A DNA stretch of 41,514 nucleotides from Prevotella illustrans (GTDB taxonomy: Bacteria > Bacteroidota > Bacteroidia > Bacteroidales > Bacteroidaceae): positions 1 to 41,514 of the forward strand of contig NZ_JAERMS010000026.1 in NCBI RefSeq assembly GCF_017426725.1. Reading direction: 5' to 3'. Under the pieces are notes generated by a model. That model searched no databases and had not been told where the DNA came from. It saw nothing but the letters and a program-made list of their open reading frames with translations. Shown in pieces: positions 15,861-24,143 of the stretch (positions within the stretch are counted from its first letter, which is position 1; each line of letters starts with the position of its first letter). Both the position numbers and the translations under genes were made by a program.

Positions 15861-18800
15861 ATGAGAGAAAGCCAAGTGAAAACAATGAGCAGACTCTTGC
15901 TGTTGCTACTGTGCCTGATGGTCAGTGCCGGCATATCTGCCCGAGAGCCGGTTGACACAAAGATTACCATTGATTTCAAGTCTGCCGCGGTGCCCACTGT
16001 CTTGCAGGAAATCAAGCAGCAGTCGGGAGTGAACTTCTTTTATAGTGATGAACTGGCCCGGACATGGCCCAGCGTGACCATTGCCGCTCGTCAGAAAGCG
16101 GTCAGCGAAGTGATAGAACAGCTTGCGCGGCTCATTAAGTGTTCCTACAGAGTGAGCGGCAATATCATTACTTTTAGCCAACAGACACAGATGGGACGCA
16201 ACCGACGGGTCAAAGGAGTTGTATATGACGACACCGGAGAGCCTGTTATCGGCGCACAGATACGGGTTGTGGGAACCAAAATACTGACCACAACCAACAC
16301 CGATGGCGAGTTTGCCTTTGACTATACGGGTGATACGCCTCGCCGATTGGAAGTTTCGTATGTTGGCATGCAAACTCAGAATTTGACCATAGAGCCGAAT
16401 ATGAAAATCAATATGGTGGCTGACGTGAAGCAGTTGAGCGACGTGGTCGTGACGGGTTACTATACTCAAAACAAGCAAACTTATACGGGCGTGGCCACAA
16501 ACTATAGCGGAGCGGAACTGGCCGCCGTGTCCGACCGGAATGTTCTATCGACCATCGCGTCGCTGGACCCGTCGTTCCGACTGACCGAAAATATCGCCAT
16601 GGGCTCAGATCCCAACACGATGCCCAACGTACAGGTGCGTGGCATGAACTCGTTGCCCAACAGTTCGGTGACCAACCTGAACGCGGAGTATAAGGGGAAT
16701 GCTAACTTGCCGACCTTCATCCTCGATGGTTTCGAGGTCAGTGTGGAAAAGGTGTATGACCTGGATCCTAACAAAATAGCACGTATTTCAATATTGAAAG
16801 ATGCTTCGGCTACAGCAATCTACGGCTCGAGAGCAGCCAATGGCGTGGTCGTTATTGAGACAAAGTCGCCTCAGGCCGGTAAACTCAGATTGAATTATTA
16901 CGGCAGCGTGGATATGGAAGTTGCCGACTTATCGGATTATCACTTGCTCAACGCCCGTGAAAAATTGCAGTACGAAGATATGGCGGGACTCTACAAGGGC
17001 AGTGATGCCGTGTATGTGCAGGAAGAATATCTGAAGAGTTACAATGAAAGACTAAAGCTGGTGGCTCAAGGTTATGATACCGATTGGTTGGCTAAACCGC
17101 TCAAATCGGTGGGAATCAGTCAGAAACATACCATGCAGTTGGAGGGCGGTAATGACAGCTTCCGTTATGGATTGAACTTAAACTATTTGATGAACGCCGG
17201 CGTGATGAAGGGATCTGATCGTAGTCGACTGGGCACAAGTCTGAACCTGCTGTACAATTATCGCAACCTGCGGTTCCGCAATGAGTTGTCGTATGGCAAG
17301 ATTACGTCTAACAATTCGCCTTACGGTCCCTTCAGTACCTATACCTATCTGAATCCGTATTATTATCCTTACGACGCGAGTGGCAACTTAAAGCAGGTGC
17401 TTTTCGATAATTACACTCCCGCAAGGGGCAGTTCGCAGGTGGCCAATCCTATGTACAACACCATGCTCAATACGATAGATCAGACTACTTATGATGACTT
17501 TGTAGATAATTTCAGTGTGGAATGGAATATTATCCAAGGACTGCGTCTGAAAGGAAACTTCTCTTTGGAACGCATCAATCGCGGATATGACAATTTCAAA
17601 CCGGCAGACCATACCGACTTTATTGGTAAAACGGAAGACAAGGGAAGCTACACCAAGGGCCATACGTTGCAGACTTCCTATGACGCTAACGTAGTTTTGT
17701 CTTATTTTAAGCAGGCCGGAAGCTATACGCTCAACCTTAATGCCGGTTGGAACATACAGGAATCGAAATCCGACTACAATGCTTATACTGTCTATGGATT
17801 TGCCAATCAGTCGCTCAATCACCCTTCGCTCGGTGTCAGATTCAAGGAAGGTGACCATGTGAGAGGCTATGCGACTACGAGTCGATTGATGGGATTCTTC
17901 GGCAATGCTAACCTTAGTTATGCCGACCGTTATTTCATCGACGCTTCACTTCGTAGTGACGGTTCGTCTGTTTTCGGCAGCAACAACCGCTGGGGAACCT
18001 TCTGGAGTTCGGGAATGGGATGGAACGTGCATCATGAAAAATGGCTGAAGGGCAGTCGCATGATTAATCAGTTACGTTTTCGCTTGAGCACCGGATTTAC
18101 AGGAAGCCAGAACTTCTACCCCTATCAGGCTATGATGATGTACAATTATGACAGTTCGTTGGCTTATCAAGATTACGTGGGCGCAGTCATTAAGGCTTTC
18201 GGCAACCGCAATTTGAAGTGGCAGCGTACGCAGAAAAACAATCTGGGCGTTGACTTTTCACTCCTTAACAACCGACTGAGCGGTTACTTCAACTACTTTA
18301 TAGAAAACTCCAAAGATCTGCTGGTCGATGTCAATATGCCATCATACATAGGCTTTGATGTTTACAAAGACAACCTTGGCGAGACACAGAACAAAGGTTT
18401 TGACTTCAATGTTAAGGCCGTCGTGTATCGAGATAAGTACACTTCGGTCAATCTGTTTGTCAACGGACAGCACTATACCAATAAATTGAAGAAAATATCC
18501 TCGGGCCTTAGTTCTTATAACGATTTGGCTGACAAGGAAGCCGGTTCACGACCATACGTGCGCTATCAAGAAAGAGCTTCTATTAATTCGATATGGGTTG
18601 TACGATCAGCAGGTATCGACCCGGCTACAGGTAACGAAGTCTTTATCAAGCGAGATGGCAGCTATACCAGCACTTGGAGCGAGAAAGACTATGTTCCTTA
18701 TAAATCGACTGATCCGACTATGAGTGGCACTTTTGGCCTGAATGCTTACTATAAAGGATGGGAACTGAATGCTAACTTTTTCTATCGCTTTGGCGGTTAT

Positions 18801-19163
18801 GCCTACAACCAGACTTTAGTGGACAAGGTGGAGAATGTAAATCCTTATCTGAATGTAGACTGTCGGGCTCTCTACGACCGTTGGAGCACGCCGGGTAAGG
18901 CAGCTCTCTACAAACGGATTGACGACCTCTCTACGACTAAACCTACTTCGAGATTTGTAGAGAAGGATAATTTACTCTCTGCCAACTCATTGAGTTTAGC
19001 ATATTCTTTTGGTCGCGAGGCTATCCGTTCGTTTGGTGCCGAGTATCTGAAAATTATTCTTACGGCTAACGACGTACTCCGCACGTCAACCATCCGGCGC
19101 GAGATAGGTACGGCTTATCCTTACGCCCATCATTATTCACTGGGCGTTCAATTAACCTTCTAA
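15861..19163 (+). CDS. SusC/RagA-family TonB-linked outer membrane transporter with STN domain
   Basis: 1100 residues. Signal peptide (LLLLLLCLMVSAGISA), STN domain (about 33-105), carboxypeptidase-like regulatory domain (about 115-188, with YVGM), TonB-box-like DVVVTGYY (194-201), plug with VQVRGMNSLPNS and the SusC signature LKDASATAIYGSRAANG (312-328), then a 22-strand-type barrel ending SLGVQLTF. It should import a ligand captured by the SusD-like partner encoded 14 nt downstream. The STN domain makes it a transducer for the FecR/sigma pair upstream. A second possible start is the ATG at 15885. The substrate is not a clear glycan, since no glycosidase is encoded nearby. Confidence 0.95.
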   Translation: MRESQVKTMSRLLLLLLCLMVSAGISAREPVDTKITIDFKSAAVPTVLQEIKQQSGVNFFYSDELARTWPSVTIAARQKAVSEVIEQLARLIKCSYRVSGNIITFSQQTQMGRNRRVKGVVYDDTGEPVIGAQIRVVGTKILTTTNTDGEFAFDYTGDTPRRLEVSYVGMQTQNLTIEPNMKINMVADVKQLSDVVVTGYYTQNKQTYTGVATNYSGAELAAVSDRNVLSTIASLDPSFRLTENIAMGSDPNTMPNVQVRGMNSLPNSSVTNLNAEYKGNANLPTFILDGFEVSVEKVYDLDPNKIARISILKDASATAIYGSRAANGVVVIETKSPQAGKLRLNYYGSVDMEVADLSDYHLLNAREKLQYEDMAGLYKGSDAVYVQEEYLKSYNERLKLVAQGYDTDWLAKPLKSVGISQKHTMQLEGGNDSFRYGLNLNYLMNAGVMKGSDRSRLGTSLNLLYNYRNLRFRNELSYGKITSNNSPYGPFSTYTYLNPYYYPYDASGNLKQVLFDNYTPARGSSQVANPMYNTMLNTIDQTTYDDFVDNFSVEWNIIQGLRLKGNFSLERINRGYDNFKPADHTDFIGKTEDKGSYTKGHTLQTSYDANVVLSYFKQAGSYTLNLNAGWNIQESKSDYNAYTVYGFANQSLNHPSLGVRFKEGDHVRGYATTSRLMGFFGNANLSYADRYFIDASLRSDGSSVFGSNNRWGTFWSSGMGWNVHHEKWLKGSRMINQLRFRLSTGFTGSQNFYPYQAMMMYNYDSSLAYQDYVGAVIKAFGNRNLKWQRTQKNNLGVDFSLLNNRLSGYFNYFIENSKDLLVDVNMPSYIGFDVYKDNLGETQNKGFDFNVKAVVYRDKYTSVNLFVNGQHYTNKLKKISSGLSSYNDLADKEAGSRPYVRYQERASINSIWVVRSAGIDPATGNEVFIKRDGSYTSTWSEKDYVPYKSTDPTMSGTFGLNAYYKGWELNANFFYRFGGYAYNQTLVDKVENVNPYLNVDCRALYDRWSTPGKAALYKRIDDLSTTKPTSRFVEKDNLLSANSLSLAYSFGREAIRSFGAEYLKIILTANDVLRTSTIRREIGTAYPYAHHYSLGVQLTF

Positions 19164-19177
19164 ACCTATTTGCGAAT

Positions 19178-20602
19178 ATGAAAAAGAAGATTTTTATAAT
19201 AGGTATGGGACTGATTTTGATATGCAGTCTCACCGCTTGTGAAAACTGGTTTGATATTTCGGCCAAGTCGGAACTCAAATCCGAAGACCTATTGAGCAAC
19301 GAGCAAGGATTCCGAGATGCGCTGATGGGATGCTATGGCGCAATGAAAAGCGAAAGTCTGTATGGCGCACAGCTTACCATGACCTATATGGATGTGTTGG
19401 GACAATACTATTCGACGGCAAGTGCTTCGCTCAATGTATTTGAATATGCTAACAACTACAATTATACTAACCAAAAGGAGGAAGACCGTAAGGATGCCAT
19501 CTGGAAAAAACTTTATAATGTGGTGGCTAATACGAATAGTTTGTTGGAACAGATTGATGGAAAGAAGAGTGTCTTCCCCGTCCATGAGTATGAACTCATT
19601 AAAGGCGAGGCACAGGGCCTGCGTGCGTTTCTTCATTTCGATTTGTTGCGTCTTTTTGCCTTTGCACCATCTATGAATGGCGGTTTGCAGAAAGCCGCTA
19701 TTCCGTATGTCGATAAGTTTACGAATACAACTTTTGCGCAACTGACAGTAGAAGCTGTACTTAGTCGCATTGTCGAAGACTTGAAAGCGGCTCGGGAGTT
19801 GCTGAAAGACGTGGATCCTTACGGCCCTGATCATGCCCGGTACAATCTGAAGGGTCTCACAGGAGTGTGGAAAGGTCGCGAATATCGCATGAACTATTAT
19901 GCCGTGACGGCGCTTCTGGCACGCGTTTGCCTCTATCGCAACCTGGGAGACGACCGCGAGCAGGCTTTTCGGCTGGCCAAGGAAGTGATCGACAGCCATC
20001 TGTTTCCGCTGATTACGAGTGCCGACGTGGGCGGCACAGACAAGAATGGCTTCGTACAGGAAAATATCTTTGCGCTCGAAAGCAAGGAACTGTATGACAA
20101 CGTGGTGAAGCGTTATTTTTATGCGGCCAATACCAGCAGCAGCTATCTGGCCACTACGCGGAAGCAAATGGAGAAAGTGTTTCCCGCAACGCTCGATATG
20201 GACTATCGCCGCTTGTGGTGGATAGAGGCGACAGGCTCCTATCATATCCTGTCGAAGTATAACTCGTCGAAACGCGTTCCTCTGTTGAAAGTGTCGGAAA
20301 TGTATCTCATTGCCGCCGAAACAGCTGCCAATATTACCGAGGGTGCCAAATTCTTCAACATGTTGCAGTATCGTCGAGGTTTGCCCGATGAAGAAATCAC
20401 CGAGGAAAACCTGCATGATAAGATTCTTGCGGAGTATGCCAAGGAGTTTATCGGCGAGGGACAGTTGTTCTACGCTTACAAGCGACTGAGAAATAGCGTA
20501 ACGCCGATTAACCAAATGGCTGTGACCGCGCCCGAAAAGGTTTATGTATTGCCATTGCCTGTTACGAATACCTACTTTAAAAATGATTCCTATGAAAAAT
20601 AA
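19178..20602 (+). CDS. SusD/RagB-family surface lipoprotein
   Basis: 474 residues with a lipoprotein signal (MKKKIFIIGMGLILICSLTAC, Cys21). SusD-type features are DISAKSELKSEDLLSNEQGF at the N-terminus, the TPR-like central helices (KGEAQGLRAFLHFDLLRLFA) and the C-terminal RVPLLKVSEMYLIAAETAAN followed by YRRG. It forms the lid of the SusC transporter and binds the ligand at the cell surface. It overlaps the next gene by 11 bp, so translation is coupled. Confidence 0.94.
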   Translation: MKKKIFIIGMGLILICSLTACENWFDISAKSELKSEDLLSNEQGFRDALMGCYGAMKSESLYGAQLTMTYMDVLGQYYSTASASLNVFEYANNYNYTNQKEEDRKDAIWKKLYNVVANTNSLLEQIDGKKSVFPVHEYELIKGEAQGLRAFLHFDLLRLFAFAPSMNGGLQKAAIPYVDKFTNTTFAQLTVEAVLSRIVEDLKAARELLKDVDPYGPDHARYNLKGLTGVWKGREYRMNYYAVTALLARVCLYRNLGDDREQAFRLAKEVIDSHLFPLITSADVGGTDKNGFVQENIFALESKELYDNVVKRYFYAANTSSSYLATTRKQMEKVFPATLDMDYRRLWWIEATGSYHILSKYNSSKRVPLLKVSEMYLIAAETAANITEGAKFFNMLQYRRGLPDEEITEENLHDKILAEYAKEFIGEGQLFYAYKRLRNSVTPINQMAVTAPEKVYVLPLPVTNTYFKNDSYEK

Positions 20603-21287
20603 ACATATCTATATGATGGTCCTTGGACTCTGTGCGGCGCTGATGACGGGTTGCACGGAAAACGAGCGAATGCGCTATGAGAATAAGCCCTGTGTTTATT
20701 TCAGCAGCGTCACCGAGAGCGACAGTATTCCTTATTCCTTTGCCGCCGTCATCAAGGACACTGCTACCATAAACGTTCCTCTGAAGATTATCGGCGAGGC
20801 GGTCGACAAGGATCGGGTTGTGGCTTTTCGGACCGCCCCCGCTTCGACTGCCAAGGACGGCGTACATTATCGTTTGCCCGAAACCGAGGTTAAGGTGCCG
20901 GCGGGTAAAGTGACGGCAGAGATACCGGTCAAGGTCTATAACAAGGAGTTGGATAACGGCGACGTGTCGCTCGTATTGCAACTGACACCCAACGCCGACT
21001 TTGACCTCGGCTATAGCGATAGGCTGACGGCCCGTGTCGTGATTACCAACCAACTCGTCAAACCGAGCTATTGGAGGATTCTTTCCATCTATTACGGCGC
21101 TTACTCAAAAGCCAAACATCGCCTCTGCATTCAGATTCAGGGCTTCGATTTCGAGCCGAAGCTGAAGGGTTCGATGATTCAGACGTATATGTCGTATGGG
21201 CGGTTGGTATATAACTACTTGCTCAAGACGCCGGTCTGGGACGAGGAAACCAAACAATGGATTACGGCCGACTGGTCTCCGCTTTAA
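20592..21287 (+). CDS. DUF4843 family lipoprotein
   Basis: 231 residues with a lipobox (LMTGC, Cys21). The N-terminal half (about 30-150) is a Calx-beta-like beta-sandwich: CVYFSSVTESDSIPYSF, then RTAPASTAKDGVHYRLP and VPAGKVTAEIPVKVY. The C-terminal part contains KPSYWRILSIYYGAYSKAKH. This matches DUF4843, a Bacteroidetes lipoprotein family encoded after SusC/SusD pairs. I chose the ATG at 20592, which overlaps the susD-like gene by 11 bp; the earlier ATG at 20544 would lose the signal peptide. Probably a surface accessory to the SusCD transporter. Confidence 0.88.
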   Translation: MKNKHIYMMVLGLCAALMTGCTENERMRYENKPCVYFSSVTESDSIPYSFAAVIKDTATINVPLKIIGEAVDKDRVVAFRTAPASTAKDGVHYRLPETEVKVPAGKVTAEIPVKVYNKELDNGDVSLVLQLTPNADFDLGYSDRLTARVVITNQLVKPSYWRILSIYYGAYSKAKHRLCIQIQGFDFEPKLKGSMIQTYMSYGRLVYNYLLKTPVWDEETKQWITADWSPL

Positions 21288-21311
21288 CGAAAAAAGAAAG
21301 GAACAGACAGA

Positions 21312-22808
21312 ATGAAAAAGTTATTTTTATTGGTTATAACGGTCCTGGGGTTGACGTCGTGTGTGCATGATGATACCAACGACAATCCTACGCCGCTGAA
21401 TGAGGTTACGATCAGTGGCATTCAAGACGAATACGACGATGTGCATATCGATAAGCCGCTGAGCATTCACCCTACGCTGGCAACCTCGCAAAACAGCGAC
21501 GCGCAATTCAGTTATTTCTGGATAGCCTACGACAACAACACGTTGTTTCGGGCCGACACGCTCTCACATGAGAAAAACCTGGACATTCAAGTGGCTCTCG
21601 CGCCGGGACTGCACACGCTGAAGTTCAAGGTGGTGGACAACCTGACGGGTGTTTATTACGAGAAGGAGTTCAAGGTGAACGTAGTCAACGCGTTTACGAA
21701 GGGCCTGATGATACTTTGTGACAAGGACGGCAAGGCCATTCTCGACTTCATGCCCGACGGTCAGGATGAGATTATTACGGATGTTTATGGCAAGGTGAAC
21801 GGTGGTGAGACCATCGGTACGAAGCCCAAGCGTGTGTATTTCAACAAGTTCGAAAGGGAAGTTCTCAACGAGGTGATGGTGCTTTGCCAGGACGATCGTG
21901 GAGGTTGTTTCCTCGACGCCACCACGATGAGGCAGAGCCGTACCTATGGCGACTTCTTCATGAGTCCTCCCGAAAAGGTCATGCCCGAAGCTTATTACAA
22001 ATCCGGCATGCGCCATTACTTAGTAAATGATGGTAAACTCTACGATCGGGCTGTCAATATGGGTTCGCCGACGGTGAAGCCGAATATGCTCGTGGCGGGC
22101 AAGACGTATCGCGTTGCTGATAACGCGAACTTCAATGATGACGAAGAATTGCCGTCTCGTGCCGTGGTTTATGATAATGAAAACATGTGTTTCTATACCA
22201 TCGGCTCTATTACCACGGCCTTCCTTACTACAGCTACCAAGACGTCAGGGCTGACCTACATGCCCGGAGGATTTTTCAATCCCGACAAGGTTGGCATGAA
22301 ATGCCTTTACGCCAACATCTCCGTACGCAGTGAAACAGGAGCCAACCAGTTCATGGGCGTCTTTGAGGAAGCGGGAGGCAGGCGTCATCTGCTGAAGTGC
22401 GGAATCGGCTTTTGGGTGGAAGGCGCCAATCCAGAGACCTACTTCTCCGATCTTGGCGATGATGTTCTGACGGTCGAGAAGATCGCTGACGCAGCCGCTT
22501 TTGCGTGCTCCGCCCGCTTCCCGGGCTATATGTTCTATGCCGGTGGGGGCGCCATCTATCTCTATAATGCGGAAAACAAGACCGGCATGCGGGTCTATGA
22601 TCTGGGTGAGAGCGTAGACATCAACCACATGGAATTCGACTACAAGAGCAACACGCTCCTCGTGGCTTATCGCGATAAAGCCCGGGCGACGCTTCCGGCC
22701 GGCTTTGCCGCGTTGGAAGTGGGTACCGATGGCGGATTGCGACTGCGCCTTGTCGGGCGTCACGACGGCTTGGCTGACCGGATAGTGGATTTCGAACGCA
22801 AATATTAA
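21312..22808 (+). CDS. PKD-like family surface lipoprotein
   Basis: 498 residues with lipobox GLTSC (Cys17). Residues 30-125 form a PKD/Ig-like domain (PLSIHPTLATSQNSDAQFSY, then FKVVDNLTGVYYEKEFKVNV). The remainder looks like a propeller of repeated beta segments (KGLMILCDKDGKAILDF, EVMVLCQDDRGGCFLDA, PGYMFYAGGGAIYLYNAENK). PKD-like lipoproteins regularly follow DUF4843 in SusCD operons. It lies 24 nt after DUF4843 and 2 nt before the thioredoxin gene. Likely role: surface ligand capture. Confidence 0.85.
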   Translation: MKKLFLLVITVLGLTSCVHDDTNDNPTPLNEVTISGIQDEYDDVHIDKPLSIHPTLATSQNSDAQFSYFWIAYDNNTLFRADTLSHEKNLDIQVALAPGLHTLKFKVVDNLTGVYYEKEFKVNVVNAFTKGLMILCDKDGKAILDFMPDGQDEIITDVYGKVNGGETIGTKPKRVYFNKFEREVLNEVMVLCQDDRGGCFLDATTMRQSRTYGDFFMSPPEKVMPEAYYKSGMRHYLVNDGKLYDRAVNMGSPTVKPNMLVAGKTYRVADNANFNDDEELPSRAVVYDNENMCFYTIGSITTAFLTTATKTSGLTYMPGGFFNPDKVGMKCLYANISVRSETGANQFMGVFEEAGGRRHLLKCGIGFWVEGANPETYFSDLGDDVLTVEKIADAAAFACSARFPGYMFYAGGGAIYLYNAENKTGMRVYDLGESVDINHMEFDYKSNTLLVAYRDKARATLPAGFAALEVGTDGGLRLRLVGRHDGLADRIVDFERKY

Positions 22809-22810
22809 GC

Positions 22811-24022
22811 ATGATGATGACACTGCGTATCAGCGCTCTTGGGCTGCTTCTCCTTGGGCAAGTATTAAGCTTACAGGCCCAGGGAGTGGCTTTTCGTGAC
22901 GTAAGTTGGCCCGAACTGAAACGACAGGCACGGGCAGAGAAGAAAGCCATCTTCGTAGATGTATATACCTCTTGGTGCGGTCCTTGTAAAAAGATGGACC
23001 GTGACGTATTCAGTAAGGCAGACGTAGGGAGCTATATGAACGGCAAGTTCGTTTCGGCGCATGTCGATGCCGAACGGCAGAAAGACTTCGGCCTGTTCGC
23101 GGAGTACACGCCGAGCGCTTATCCCACGTTCTATTGGTTGGACGCCGAGGGGAATCTTCTGGATGTGGAAAGTGGCTTCTTGCCGGCCGAAGAGTTCCTG
23201 AAACGATCGGAGAAAGCGCTTCGGAATACGATCGGCGCACGCTATCGAGTGCTGCGACAACGTTGGACTGCCGGTGAGCGTTCGCCTCGTTTCGTCAGGG
23301 AATTCGTGCTGGATGTCATGCCGAAGACGCACGTCGATTCCGTCCGAATCTACATGAATCGCTTTTTGGAAGGGCTGCGGCCCGACGAACAGAAATCGAA
23401 AGAGGTGGGTGAAATGGTGATTCTGTTTCCCCGAAGTGTGACCGACGATGCCGTATGGCGTGCTTTCGTAGGTAATCATGACGAGTATACACGCCTCTTC
23501 GGTTACGAATATTGGAAAAAACTCTATATGAATCTGGTACGGGTGCCTATGGCTGACCGTCGGGACGAACGACGACAGGCCGAGATTCTGGCATGTATCG
23601 ACCGGTTTAACTTCCCCGACAAGCAACTCTTTGCCGACCTCAGAGCCATGGAAAAGGACATCTTTGGCCACCGCTACGGCTCTGCCTTGAAGCAATCTCT
23701 TGCCATCGGCCGGGCAAACGAGGGTCGTTTACCTTATATTTATATGGAGATGTTTTACACTTATATCATCGGTGACTTCTTCACGGCAGCCTATAAGCCG
23801 TCGAAAACGGAACTGGCCGACATGGCGGCGTTGGGCGAGAAAGCCTTCAGGCTATATCCGTGTCAGTGCTCATTGATGTATCTGGCTGCGGCACAAGCCC
23901 GTTGCGGCGACTATAAGGCCGCTTATGAGTCGTTGGCAAGCCTGCCTTTCTATCAGGAGCCGGTCTTGTCGTCGGCCGTTTACAAGATGTTAAACCTGAA
24001 GAGAGTCAGGCTGGGTAAGTAG
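22811..24022 (+). CDS. Periplasmic thioredoxin-fold protein with CGPC motif
   Basis: 403 residues. Signal peptide (LRISALGLLLLGQVLSLQAQ), then a thioredoxin fold (about 25-135) with the active site WCGPC (55-59) and a cis-proline motif (SAYPTFYW). The long C-terminal part (about 140-400) is helical and repeat-like, ending in MYLAAAQARCGDYKAAYESL, which reads like a TPR. It presumably reduces or isomerises disulfides outside the cytoplasm. As the last gene of the SusCD operon, 2 nt after the PKD-like gene, it may process cysteine-containing ligand or keep the surface proteins correctly folded; that is inference. Three consecutive ATG codons make the exact start uncertain. Confidence 0.9.
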   Translation: MMMTLRISALGLLLLGQVLSLQAQGVAFRDVSWPELKRQARAEKKAIFVDVYTSWCGPCKKMDRDVFSKADVGSYMNGKFVSAHVDAERQKDFGLFAEYTPSAYPTFYWLDAEGNLLDVESGFLPAEEFLKRSEKALRNTIGARYRVLRQRWTAGERSPRFVREFVLDVMPKTHVDSVRIYMNRFLEGLRPDEQKSKEVGEMVILFPRSVTDDAVWRAFVGNHDEYTRLFGYEYWKKLYMNLVRVPMADRRDERRQAEILACIDRFNFPDKQLFADLRAMEKDIFGHRYGSALKQSLAIGRANEGRLPYIYMEMFYTYIIGDFFTAAYKPSKTELADMAALGEKAFRLYPCQCSLMYLAAAQARCGDYKAAYESLASLPFYQEPVLSSAVYKMLNLKRVRLGK

Positions 24023-24063
24023 TCGGCTCTCTTTCTTCTATTGATTGTTTTTTACCGTTGTCG

Positions 24064-24123
24064 TATAAACTTCAAAAGCATTGCTTCGCTCAAATGGAGG
24101 AAGCAATGCTTTTGAAGTTTATG
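24064..24123. terminator. Shared bidirectional terminator
   Basis: A perfect 21-bp stem (24067-24087 with 24100-24120, extendable by two more pairs) with a 12-nt loop. The arms start with A-runs and end with T-runs, so each strand ends in a U-rich arm. It lies between the convergent thioredoxin and M16 genes, 42 and 20 bp from their stops. Confidence 0.88.
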
Positions 24124-24143
24124 ATGGTATTGTCGGCAGGCGG

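Noticed and set aside
14110..24022. Polysaccharide utilisation locus
   Set aside because: SusC/SusD are present but there is no glycoside hydrolase, lyase, esterase or sulfatase; the accessory genes point to another substrate.
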